A DNA stretch of 64,000 nt from Paragyromitra xinjiangensis (Eukaryota > Ascomycota > Pezizomycetes > Pezizales > Discinaceae). Shown in pieces: positions 49,383 to 60,528 of the stretch; positions within the stretch are counted from its first letter, which is position 1; each line of letters opens with the position of its first letter. Location of the stretch: NCBI GenBank assembly GCA_038503065.1, contig JBCAMK010000018.1, positions 620,001-684,000 on the forward strand, in the 5' to 3' direction. The position numbers and the translations under genes were made by a program. Below the pieces are notes generated by a model. The model was given only the letters and a program-made list of their open reading frames with translations. It was not told the DNA's origin and did not search any database.

Positions 49383-49674
49383 ATGCTGTGGATATTGATA
49401 CCTCTGTTTGTGGTTCCGATTATTCTCCTCATTTGTAAGTCTACTCGAGTTTGGACTTTAGAGCACTCTATTCTGACGCGACAAAGTTTATCTCGCCCTC
49501 TCTTCCTGCCTTGGAGACTCCTTACGAAGAGGCCGGATGGTTCGACCATCGTACGGGAGAACGTATCTCAACTCGATATCGAGCGGCGCGTGGGAGAACG
49601 TGGAGATGGACAGGATTCACCGGGATGATGATAGCATTTCCGATTTTGACTCCGACTCTGAGAACGACCGGTAG
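49383..49674 (+). CDS. Small single-pass membrane protein, unrecognised
   Basis: This is a two-exon gene of 79 residues that no single open frame shows. Exon 49383-49434 codes MLWILIPLFVVPIILLI. A 52-base intron (49435-49486) has donor GTAAGT, branch CTGAC and acceptor AAAG. Exon 49487-49674 follows in a different frame and stops at TAG. The product is one N-terminal hydrophobic span, then YLALSSCLGDSLRRG, and an acidic Ser/Asp tail ending DSISDFDSDSENDR. The splice signals, exact frame fit and sharp hydrophobic/acidic layout argue for a real gene. I do not know its family. It may be an endomembrane or mitochondrial micro-protein. It lies 155 bases from the AP-3 beta start and is divergent to it. 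Confidence 0.65.
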
Positions 49675-50796
49675 TTCACCACTGCACACCCTCAATCTCA
49701 TTAGCAAGCTAGTTACGAGTACATCTCGCGTCTGAAGGGTCGGAGGTTCGTTCCATATAGGCTGCCTGTTAGGATTTTTGGGAAATCAGGATAGTCGAGG
49801 TTTTGGAGGGTAATGTTTAATAAGAATTACACTCGTTGGGATGGACGGCTTTTTCGGAGTGGTCAATCGTGCTCGTCATAAGGTAGTATGGGACACGATT
49901 TCTAAGACTTTCAGCTAATAGCTGTTGCGGCAACATGTACTGATTATCCCGTGCATGCATCTCTGTACATCACTTCAGGGATAGCCATCTGCCTATCTCT
50001 TGTAAGGGCAAGGACTACATGATAGGTCGTTCTCGACCCTCCCCCTATTCAGCCCAGAGCCTTCGTGAGACATAATTACCATGAGGTGAGACAAGATAAG
50101 AACTTCCCAATGTCAACTTTATTTCACCACTACATGTATGTACCTCACTAGTACAGTATTGCCTTACGATGCCGTCTAATTCTTGCAAATCAAGACGATT
50201 CATCCACCATCTCAAGGAAGAGGAAGGATTTAGTGCTAGTGAAGTTGTAGAAAGGGCGTAAGCAGGTAAAAATAGATAAGTTAATCAAACGGAAACAGAA
50301 ATATACGTTTTGTAATCATCAACGATCACTCGATAGCGAGAAAAGATCCCGTTCAGCCCTACTGTTTCTCGACGTATAATAACTAGTTAGATTTCTTTAA
50401 CTAAGAAAAGGGGTAGACATGAGAAGAGTAGGAGGATATTTACCTGATACGTGCAACGACCTAGACAAGTTGGCAAATTATCGCGGCAGTGGAGAACGTT
50501 TTGATCCTACCCGTCCATCATATCCCCTGACCTTGGCCACCATCCCAAGTAGTTAATCTCAAACAAAATATCTGTACTCCACACGATGGCCCTGTGGTTT
50601 GAAAAGATACACGTAGTAATAAAAGTGGAATTGGGAAGTGATTGTCCCTACCAGGAACAGAGACTAGTGCCAAGTCCAAATAAGGTTTTAAGCCTCACTC
50701 GGCAACGTCGAACGGCGGGCGTAACTCGACCTCGCGATTCCCGAACCTCAACAGCTATCCCATCAGCTCCCCCAGACTCACCACTACTCACTACAT
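49675..50796. other. Intergenic region upstream of CLP1
   Basis: This is a 1.1-kb gap between two plus-strand genes, with the small-protein 3' flank and CLP1 promoter. A plus-strand open frame, 50586-50912, overlaps the CLP1 start out of frame and is a shadow. No repeat or RNA gene seen. Confidence 0.5.
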
Positions 50797-52427
50797 ATGG
50801 CTGTCCCAGGTCTCCAGCTTGCCGACCTAAGCATAGGCCAGGCCTTCCCCAGTTTCACCTCCCAGACCTCCGACCAACAATCCCAAGACCCACCCGTCGA
50901 GAAGATCCATGAAATCGGCAAGTGTCGAGAATGGCGGTTTGAAGTCGCCTTCGGGTCGACCGTAGAGGTTAAGGTACTCAATGCTCCTACCAAGCACACT
51001 TACCACGTTACCTAGGAACCACTGACTAACCATGGCGAAAAACAGCTCCTTAAAGGCACCGCTGAGATCTTCGGCACCGAACTCCCTACAGGCCACAAAT
51101 TCACCTTCACAGGTCTCAAATCCGCCATCTTCACCTGGGAAGGATGTACACTCTCAGTTACTGGTACTCCGACTGTCGAATACACCTCCGAAGAAACCCC
51201 CATGACATCCTACTCCAACCTCCATTTCGCACTCGAAAGGCTACGTGGCTCTGCCGGCGAATTACCTACCGCCCAAGGTCCCAGGGTCATGATAATTGGT
51301 CCCGAGGATGCCGGGAAGACCAGTCTTATCAAAATCCTGACTGCGTACGCGGTACGACAGGGCAGGAAACCATGTGTGGTGAATTTGGATCCAAAGGAGG
51401 GCATGTTATCTCTGCCAGGGACACTAACAGCGACGAGTTTCAGCACCATCATGGATGTAGAGGAGGGATTCGGCAGTAGTCCGACTAGTGGACCAAGCCC
51501 AGTACCAGTGAAACTGCCGTTGGTGTATTATTATGGCCTTGAATCACCGGAAGGGAACGAGAAGCTGTACCGAGCACTTGTATCCCGTATAGCTCTCGCC
51601 GTCTCATCGCGTTTATCCGAAGAAGATGCGAATCGCACGTCGGGATGCATCATCGATACATCAGGCTTCATTTCGCAGACAATGGGCTACGATCTAATAC
51701 AGCATATAGTCGCGGAGTTCTCGGTTGATGTGCTGGTGGTTTTGGGGTCAGAAAGGCTATATAGTGATATGGTACGGCGGTTTGAAGACCGGCCAGGGGC
51801 TGTCACAGTCGTCAAGCTTGCGAAATCTGGTGGTTGTGTTGATAGGGATGAGGCATTCATGAGGACGGCTCGAGAAACAGCTATCAGAGAGTACTTTTTT
51901 GGCGAACCCAAAAGAACACTTAGCCCGTACACATTGACAGTAGGACTCAACGAAGTTAATCTTTGGAGAGTTGGAGAAGGTTTTTTCCCCAATTTTTATC
52001 TACTACTACCAAGTTACTAATATAACCCACTACAGCGAGTTCCCTCAGCTCATCCGTCTTGCCTATCGGAACTGAAGAAACTCAACCACTCCTAGAAAAA
52101 GCCACACCCACCAGTCTACTACAACATTCAGTCGCAGCAGTGCTACACTCAGAACCAGGGGACAGCGTTGAGGTCATGGCAGAGAGCTCAGTTATGGGAT
52201 TCGTGTACATGTATGTTTCCCATCCCTCACTAACGAAACTTTCTCTATCCCTCTATTCTCTCCCCTTCCTTGGTTTATGTGATGCTAAAAAACTGGTTGT
52301 AAATAGAGCATCCGTAGACGAACAAAAACACTACATGAAGATCCTCGCACCAGTACCGGGAAGACTACCGCCGAAGCCGTTGGTTGTAAGTTCGTTTCCG
52401 GAGCCGACCGCTAGTTTAGTCGGATAG
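50797..52427 (+). CDS. CLP1: mRNA cleavage and polyadenylation factor Clp1
   Basis: This is Clp1, the ATP-binding subunit of cleavage factor IA that bridges to Pcf11 during pre-mRNA 3'-end formation. Exons 50797-50973, 51046-51979, 52036-52210 and 52307-52427 give 468 residues. The N-terminal beta domain contains EWRFEVAFGSTVEVK joined to LLKGTAEIFGTEL across the first intron. The P-loop is GPEDAGKTS (144-152). It is followed by VNLDPKEGMLSLPGTL and SGCIIDTSGFISQ. The C-terminal domain has DSVEVMAESSVMGFVY, then an intron, then KILAPVPGRLPPKPL, matching the family's last strand. RNA-kinase activity is usually absent in fungal Clp1. Alternative splicing at the GTATGT near 52211 cannot be judged. 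Confidence 0.93.
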
Positions 52428-53105
52428 GCGGGGTGGGTAGATAGCGGGATTGGATCAGAAGAAATGAAGTATCAATGTAGTTGTGTATGTGAGTTGGTTG
52501 AATATAATGTCATATATCCATTCTGCATAAGTGCTGCGGGAACCACATGAACCTCCATCCATAAGACGAAATGGAACACAAGGGGAAGTTTGCTAGATCT
52601 TTATTACGGATCGACAGTCGTATAACTCCTGATTGATTGAAATGTTAAGGGAGAAGGACGTGCACGCATTGGTACATGTAGTGCTGGATTATCCTAGTTG
52701 GGGGGTTATATCATCATAACCCATCACTCGGCAAGCAGAACCTCGAGGCTCTTCGCTCTTCCTCAGTCCCCCTGCTTAGGGCTGTCTTACCGTACGGATC
52801 AGTAGTTAGTTTTTAGGAACTAGAACTTAGTGCCTTGCATCCGATAGTGTCTTTTACCAACCCCTTACTTTGCTATATCAGACAAGAAAATATATTCCGC
52901 ATCTAGTATTTACTACATGAACTCTTGCTAAGCCCCGAATCTTGAGGTTACGCTATGAAGAAACAAATACAAAGCCTCACCACCTAGTAACTTTCACCCC
53001 AAAAAGTACCACAAACATGAAACCCGACGAACCGGCCGAGCCATAGAAGTAACACACCAAACACCCATGCCACCCTTCCCTCCGATCGCAACCCTCCCAC
53101 CCTAA
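52428..53105. other. Intergenic 3' flanks
   Basis: This 0.68-kb gap between the convergent CLP1 and PPG1 genes shows nothing other than 3' flanking sequence. Confidence 0.6.
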
Positions 53106-54186
53106 TTACAAAAAGTACTCCACTACAACACCCTTATCTTGTTGCTGTGCGACCGCATCTCTATGCTCACTATTTTCCGGCGCTGCCTCAAATACATTAA
53201 AGAATCGCTCCCCTTTGTCATTGACCTCCAGTACACTCGCCATATTCCCGCAGCGGTAGCAGTAATTCGGCGCAGACCACACGGTCGATAATCGGTCATC
53301 GTACAGTACTTGGTACCCTTCTTGACACAGCTGATGCGCGCGGAGAATGTGGGATTGGTTATTGACCTGGAGGAACTTCTTAACAACTTGTGCCCCGAAT
53401 GTGTAGCCTGCTCCACGGGGGGAGAGCGAGAATTCGTCGCGTTCAGGGTCTGGGTCGGACCAGACAAGGTCGGCCATGGGGCCTTCGTGGGGGATTTCGC
53501 GGAAACGGTCGATTACTTTGATTTGGTCGATGGAGTGGATAGACGGTGAGAGACCTGTAGAGGGTGGGTGTTAGAAGGGTAATGGTAAAGGTGATTGGGG
53601 AGAGCAAACCCCCGTGGACGCAGAATATGTCGTTGTTTATGACGACGCTTAGTGTTAGGAAGTCGAACATATCCGTAAAGTGGTGCCACACACTTGCGTT
53701 GCCATATTTCCGGCAGCACTCGGTGTAGAATCCGTAGCTCTGTGTCACACCCCTACTCTCGTGGTTCCCACGGATCAGATGTACTCTGGATGGATACCGC
53801 AGCTTCAAGCAGACAAGTAATGATATCGTCTCGACGGAGAATAGGCCGCGGTCGACATAGTCGCCTAGGAAGAGGTAGTTGGTGTCTGGGCAGAATCCAC
53901 CAATCTTGAAGATCTCCAACATGTCGAAGAACTGTCCATGGATGTCGCCTACCACGGTGACGGGGGCGAGGATGTGCACGACATTAGACTCTTTCATGAG
54001 CTGCTCTTTGAGCTTGTTGCATATTGCCTCGATTACCGATTCTGCCAGTAGTTCTTTCTTGTAGAGGCGCTCGATGCACTCATCGAGGTCGACTGAGACT
54101 GTGGTTCAAACATGGAGTGTTAGCTAGGGCAAGACATGTATCTGAACGTCGAAAAGTAGATTATAGGTACCTGGTAGTCCAGGCAT
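53106..54186 (-). CDS. PPG1: Serine/threonine phosphatase Ppg1 (PP2A-like)
   Basis: This is a PP2A-subfamily catalytic subunit of the Ppg1 type, tied in fungi to glycogen, wall integrity and STRIPAK-like Far complexes. Exons 54171-54186, 53610-54098 and 53106-53554 give 317 residues. The first exon is 16 bases, coding MPGLP plus one base. Signatures: [20 protein letters not shown] at the N-terminus, VGDIHGQF (G56-G60 the metal loop), [27 protein letters not shown], and [13 protein letters not shown] assembled across an intron. [20 protein letters not shown] is followed by the Ppg1-like tail with a Gln/Asp insert, ending VVEYFL. The tail resembles but differs from the canonical DYFL, consistent with PPG1 rather than PP2A proper or Sit4. 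Confidence 0.92.
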
Positions 54187-55720
54187 TTGCGACGCAGCTT
54201 TTGCGCCCAGAAAACAACCCTCTTGAAGATGGGATTGGTGGTGATAAGAGTGGTGATAGTTGTGAGCTTAAGTGATGTAGCGACGGCGAACAGGGGCTAG
54301 CGACGGGGAAGGGCAGTGACTGGGCAAATGGCGCATATTCAGGTGTGTTCAACACAGATGATAAATCAAAGGGCCTGACACGCGACCATGCATGTGTTCA
54401 TATGGTGAACAGATTCGTGATATCGCGATGCGTTTCCAACGCGTTCGGATTCTAATTCACAATGTTCACTCACCAGATTAGTGGCAATCGCTCTTCCGTC
54501 TGCCCCCACGCATCGATTGACGTTGAGAATTTCCCTTTCAGGACATAGCCGGCTGGGTTCGGAATCACCCCGCAATCAGCCAAGGGAGGAGGCTCCAGGC
54601 TGCTGGAACTTCACCATCTTTCCCCTCACCAACTGTCCCCGTCTTCTCTTGACCCTTGCGACAAACATCCGAATCAACCCTATACATAGCCCGATTTTGG
54701 CATGCTGTATTTATTTTCCAGTCTTTTTGCCGACCACGATCACTGTCTTATAACCCAGACACATCTTCGATAGGTTCATCCTATGGCGCTTTCGCGGTAA
54801 CTCAAGGAGCTTGATGCTGTCTTTCTCTTATCTTTTCCCTTCATCCCATAACTTTCGTTTCTTCTTTAAACTTCTGCGCCCCCTGTCTCTTTTCTTATTC
54901 GTGTGGTGGTGGTGGTTGTGGCAACAAATTCAAACTCTTAATCTCATCTCTCTGTCTCTCTGTCCATTCGTTTCAATCTTTTGCTGCTACTGGCATATGT
55001 TTTGCCTGGCATCATCACTTTTCAGGATTGTGGGGCAGACACTTAGATGCAGCACGTACATACCGATCATCACATCCCTTGATAATCAAACCCCTATTAA
55101 AAAAATCCAAGTCTTGATACCTGCTTTTGAGCGATGTTTCTCTCGTTGAAATTTCCGTTTCTCCTGAACAATCTGCCTACTGCCATCGCTGAGTTCTCGT
55201 ATGAAAGGCCGGCATTTTTGTTTTTTGCATTCGAGCTGCGCCTTATCCAGCTTCATCTTGGTGTCTAAGACCCGGTCTTGGCGGAAACTTTAACGCGACC
55301 TCCATCAGACAGGAAAAAAGTTCGGCAACCGAAACACCCATCTCTAATTTCTAAGACCTCTCTCCCCTCTCGTACTGCAGGATTTATCCCCCTCACGTTC
55401 CTCCACCATCACGTTCTGTTCAAGAGCTCTCATCTCTTGCATTTCCCCATCTCTATCTCCGCTGGGCTATGAGCATTGACATTTTTGCTTGAGTTCGATC
55501 ATATTTTTCCCTGCGCTCTTGAGCTTGCCCAAAGCTTGTTGAAAGGTGGGCTGTCGAGCGGTTAATTCCTACATCTCTCCTCCCCTAGCTCTTCATCCCA
55601 TCCTTCGGCGCCTGGCACTGTACTCGCAGAGTAGCTGCTTATTTTCCTGCTGTCTGAACCTGCGATCCTCTATATTTTACATAATCTGCCTTTTATCAAG
55701 CACTCGATCAAGCTCTCGCT
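54187..55720. promoter_or_regulatory. Divergent promoter and long pyrimidine-rich leader
   Basis: This 1.5-kb region lies between the PPG1 start (-) and the zinc-knuckle gene start (+). From about 54640 to 55720 the plus strand is strongly T/C-rich (TTCTTTAAACTTC, CTCTCTGTCTCTC), the typical look of a long fungal transcription-start zone and 5' leader. It has several short upstream ATG frames. No separate gene is convincing. Confidence 0.55.
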
Positions 55721-57883
55721 ATGAACTTACAGCCTCATCAAAGACAGTTTGCGCATAGCTACACTGGCCCAACGTATCCTCAGCAACCTCCTCAACAGCA
55801 GCAGAACTTCACTGGGATAAAGGCGCCGGACCCATGTTATAATTGTGGTTCTCCCCAGCATGTAGCTCAGCACTGTCGCGAAGCTCGGAGGGCAGTTCCC
55901 GCGTTCGTATGACCATTCTGAAAACCTCTCGGGAAGTTTCATGTTAACTTTTTTTTTTTTCCCTAGTGGGTCGCTTAACCAAGCTCCGCGTCCTCAGCGA
56001 GGTGGCTTTAGGAAAAACAATAGTAAACCTATCGTTACGCGTTTTGCGCCTCCACCAAATTACTCCAACGGTCCTTATCCGCAGCAGCCTCCCTTTGTAG
56101 GTCCTTTTCAACCTCATCAACAGCCTCCTCACCAACAATCCCCTCGTCAAATTTCTCCTCAGCAGCAATCTCCCCAGCAGCAATCGCGGCAGCAGTGGCA
56201 GCAGCAGCCCCAGGGCTACGGCCCCCATCCCCAGGCATGGCAGCAACAACAATACGTCGCATCTACTGCTGTTCCTCCACAAGCTTCCACATATGGCCAT
56301 CACCAGCCACAAGCACCTCAATATGGCCATAGCCAGCAAGTGCAGCCCCCATATCCTCAGCGACAACATCCATACGGGTACCCTCCCAAGCCAAACTGGG
56401 CGGTCCCAGTGCAGCCCCCAGCACACCCACAACCTCCCCATCCTCAGTATAACCCGACGCCCCAGTTACACCCTCAGTCTCCCTACGCCCAACAGCAAAA
56501 TTACCAACAGTATCCACAGCAGCAGCCAATTCAATCGCCTTATACTCCTGTTACTCCCCAGGGCTTCCCACAGGTACCACCTGCACAAAACTATCATGGA
56601 GCCCATGGAGCTCATGGACAGCAGCCCCAACAATTTTCTCAGCAGGCAACAGCACCAAATAATGTACCAACACCGCAACAGCAGCCCCCGCCGCCAAAAC
56701 CACCTCCTTGCTTCCCAAATGCTGAGAAGAATGCGAACCCGACTGCAAAGTCCGGTGTCATAAGTATATTCCTCCGTTTTTGGTAATATTTCCGGGTAAC
56801 TTGCTAATTTCCTCGAGTCTGGCGCCCTGCTCAACCAATAGAAACACCATTAGCGTCAACCTTTGTTGAAACCGACGAACAGCGCGCCTTAAAAAAACCC
56901 GCCGGATCTGGACCCCCCAAAGATGGCCACAAAAAGAAGTGCTTCAGTAAATACTTTGATGCGAAAGGGAACAGAATAGATAAGGATTTAACCGCGTATG
57001 AGGCGGGCAGCGAGTTGATGAAAGATCCCGCTTTCACATCAGTTAGGACAGGCGAGTCAATGGTTGCTCAACCGCTGGATTTCGTTTTACCTGATGACCC
57101 GGAAGAGGAGGAAGATTTGGAGGCTGTATTTGTTGGGGAAAGTGCGGCGGGATCAGAAGACGGATTGAAATTGGGAGGCGATCTGGATATAGATGGAACG
57201 AGTGATGGCACGGAAGCTAGAGATGACCAGGCATCAAATATTCAGAAAGGATCAAAAAAACGCAAGATAGGAATAGATGGTGCTACAGGGAACGGAGATG
57301 GATTAAATGCCGACGGTGTATTATCGGAAACAAAGAAATCCTGGAATTGGCAATCAAGCGCTTCGATACAAGCCGGCCATAATGCTACTATGGGTCGTAA
57401 TAACGGAACTCGTGGAAGAAGCAACCAAGGTGGGAGCCAAGGAAAACGAAAAAGCAGGAGCCCTCTGGATAATAGGTACACCTCTTCCTCTCTCTCTAAA
57501 AGAGCCCACATCTAATCCGCTCCAGCCGACCCCACAAGCACCGCGTCCGTGATATGCCCGGATCAACTACCACTTCTATTCCCCCAATTCACCTCGGCCT
57601 TCCACAATTACCACCCTCACACCATCCTCTACCACCAAAGCCAGTTATTGCCCCACCTCCACCGCAAAATTTCCATCATAATAATAATCGCCCTCAGAAC
57701 GCACCGAACCGGCCTCCGAATGTAGGAAATCGGAGGAACCAAAACCATAAGCAACGAAACCATCCATATGCAAGGAGGTCGGCGAGCCCTGTGAGGCATA
57801 TGTTAGTGGATAATCAGCGAAAGGACCATGGCCAAGGGAAAGGAAGAGGGAGACAGCAGCAAGTTCAGAACATTGGGCAATGA
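55721..57883 (+). CDS. CCHC zinc-knuckle protein, Gln/Pro-rich
   Basis: This protein has 664 residues in four exons: 55721-55902, 55967-56763, 56818-57475 and 57526-57883. Near the start, CYNCGSPQHVAQHC is a CX2CX4HX4C zinc knuckle, usually a single-stranded RNA- or DNA-binding module. The next 260 residues are Gln/Pro/Tyr-rich low complexity of the kind found in phase-separating RNA-binding proteins. The third exon has a Lys-rich patch, then a strongly acidic block (DDPEEEEDLE). The C-terminal part is basic (KGSKKRKIG, GKRKSRSPLD) with many Asn/Pro/Arg, ending QQQVQNIGQ. I do not recognise an orthologue by name. An RNA-processing role is inferred from the knuckle and composition. The long leader upstream suggests translational regulation. 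Confidence 0.75.
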
Positions 57884-59421
57884 AGAGTTGCAGGTAATTT
57901 GGGACGCTGCCCCTGATGGAATTAGTAACGTTGGGTGTGCATGGATCCTTGCTTAGACTCGATACCATCCCCAAAGAAGCTCCAGCAGCTTGTAAAAAAT
58001 CTGGTAATCTGTTTTTATTTCTTTTGTTCACTATTTACGATTTCTTTTCTTTTGGGTTCAAAATTTAGTGGGGTCTAGAAGTTAGATCTAGGGTATCGGT
58101 CAAAACGGTAGGTGATGTTTACTTCTAATTTTATTTCTGTTCATAATTCCTTTTTTTCTACTTTGGTATTTTGGTCTAGTGCTGTCCTGTAATAAAACCT
58201 CCTTACAGTGGGCGTTCTTTTCCGCAGCACCTGTGTTTAAAAGATTGGTTACCTTTGTTTATATGGCTTCAGTTCATATCTACCATCTCCCCTTGTCTTT
58301 TCTAGGCTTAATTTCTTTTGTGTTTCGATACTTTCCATCAAAATTTCTCACCTCATACCCGTTTTAGCCAACGGTGATTCTCATATCGTATTTTATTAGC
58401 ACTTATTTTTTTCCCCTCCTCAACATGTTGAGAGATTAATCGTGCTGCCACACCACAAAGTATGAAGGTTTGTCTATCCTATTGGATCACCAAAACTTCG
58501 TTACTCAGCCTATCACTTCTTCCCACCCCCCTTCTTCCCATAACCAAGCAAAGACGCACGCTCCCAATAGCTCAGTCATTCCTTCCTTCTACACCTTGTT
58601 ATCAGCAATTTGTCGCCTTATCACCAAACTTGTTTGGGCCGGCATATATCAATCCCTCTTTCCTTCGCCCTTCCCCGGCAATCGCCACCCACCTCCTCCA
58701 CTATCACATTTTCTGCCTTAGCTTTCAGGACTGCTACTGTAGTCGTCATAGCGGCGGACGATACTAACCCCACAACATTTCAAGAGAATAACCCGGCACT
58801 TCCGTGGAGTGAGCGATCAGACCTACAGTTCATTCCGGGCCTCACAGAGCTGAACGCACGTATCGGGCACCCGGTACTTTCTAGCACCGATGAAGTAAAT
58901 TTATCCGGTGGAGGGGAAACCTGGACCACAGGTTAGGCCCATTCGGGTATTCTTAGCGGGTCGAGTGATCTCTTATGACCTGCAACTCTCCCATTCTCAG
59001 TTTTAGAGGGTTCTGCAGATTTTGGGCTTCCTGGAGATCGATGGAGGGAGCTTCCTATCCTGATAAGCTAGAATAGGAGGTTTGGATGGTTGCTGGGTAG
59101 ATGCATAACTAATCCTTCAAGGTCGAAAACAGCCCTGGTACCGGGTGTCGTGGTTAGTACGCAAGTTTGACGTTGTACGTCTACCGATGGTTGTAGCAGG
59201 TACATCGTGTACTAGTGGCTTAGTAGGTCAGTGGTATATGCACAGCTAGTAGACGTAGAAGTGCAGAGGGATTGAGAAGAATATTCGTATAAAGTACGAG
59301 AAGAGCTCAATGAGAAAGAAAGCTTGAATATAAAGATTTGAGATGACAATGACGAACTAAACCCTACTTCCGAATCCCAGAGAGAACAAATGAGGTCATT
59401 CATGTGAGTCTAAGCCGTAAA
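57884..59421. other. Intergenic region
   Basis: This 1.5-kb AT-rich, T-rich stretch follows the zinc-knuckle gene. Open frames at 58462-58936 have no domain and Ser/Pro/Leu-rich composition, so I read them as chance. No RNA gene seen. Confidence 0.45.
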
Positions 59422-60321
59422 TTAGCCAAAGGAAAACACCAATGAAGGTACCCCAGCAAAAAACGGTTTGGCGGATTGAATAGTAAGTTTATCGTTGATA
59501 GCGAGCGCTATCTCATCAGCAGTGACTGTGATCTTGTGATCGAGCTCGCCTACTCCCGACTCGAGTGAGGCTACCGATCCCTTGACGGCAATGAGACTTC
59601 CAGCTCTCCCGCATTTGATCGGAGCAATGTTACTGATCCCTTGGCTGCACTGACATTTTTCTTCGAGAACAGCTATCCTGTTTTCGTTCCTGGTTTCGAG
59701 TTCGTGAAGCCTTTGTTTTTTAAATACATTTCCTTTTCTCTCTGGAGTGCCCCTTCTATCTCCACTGCTATAATAGTTTTGTGAAACCTGCTTCTAGTTT
59801 TCTTATCTCTGTATGACCCGGAAATATTACATTTCTAGCTCGTGTAGAGAGGACGACGCTACCACATGACGGATGGGGGGGTCTTGACTTTAATTCGCTC
59901 ATTCACTGCTTTAGAAAACTGGTATATCATGAAGCGTTTTTTGTTATCACCCTCTCCAACTATCCCTCTTAGGTCTTGGTCTTCCCGAATCTTTGAACTA
60001 ACCTAGGTACGAAATACTGCTCCAGGAAAACCCTTCCGTCGCCTGTCAGGATGAGACGATGCGATGAAGCTGAAAGGAGATCTTCTACAGGGATACACCT
60101 GGCTTCAGGGGATCCCGCATAACGATGACCAACTGCTGGCAGAGTAGATCATCTGCAATCTAATCCGGCCAAGGGATCCCAGTATTACACATTATAAGTG
60201 CGAGTGACAATTGATGGACTTGTGCGACACCGTTGCCGCCCGGAGGTCTCCAGCCTCCAACGAGTGAAAGGAATACAACCTGAGCTTTTAGCTGCTTGGG
60301 CGCATCCAAGAGTACCACGGA
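59422..60321 (-). pseudogene. Possible decayed protein-coding region
   Basis: The minus strand shows a chain of protein-like open segments in changing frames. One is a 123-codon frame (59425-59793, no ATG) containing a coiled-coil-like stretch (LHELETRNENRIAVLEEKC). Then 47 codons (59862-60002) contain KKRFMIYQFSKAVNERI, 59 codons (59972-60148) contain LILTGDGRVFLEQYF, and 53 codons (60163-60321) contain KAQVVFLSLVGGWRPPGGNG. They overlap slightly or are separated by single stops. No splice model joins them all, so frameshifts and stops seem to have accumulated. An A-run near 59728-59733 is a likely frameshift site. I recognise no family. The plus strand also has an open run (60292-60533), so the strand itself is not certain. 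It could be a dead gene, an old transposon piece or chance. Confidence 0.3.
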
Positions 60322-60528
60322 CTAACAGTTCACCACACCCTTGGAGGTCCTCGTATTAAGCTTACAAGAGTAGTGGAAGTCTCCGATATCATTCCACCCG
60401 ATCTACTCGTACTTCAAGAGATGATTTCATCTACTTCTACCCAGATACCTACGGCACCGCACGAAGCAACCCCATTTTATCTTAAAATTAACGCCGCACG
60501 ACAAAAGAATACCCTTAATACAAACCCT

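Noticed and set aside
55944..56529. Long open frames antisense and in a second frame to the Gln/Pro-rich exon
   Set aside because: CAG/CCN-rich coding sequence leaves all frames open; only the frame carrying the zinc knuckle joins to the following exons.
58462..58936. 101- and 108-codon open frames after the zinc-knuckle gene
   Set aside because: No domain, overlapping one another, in T-rich flank; not supported.
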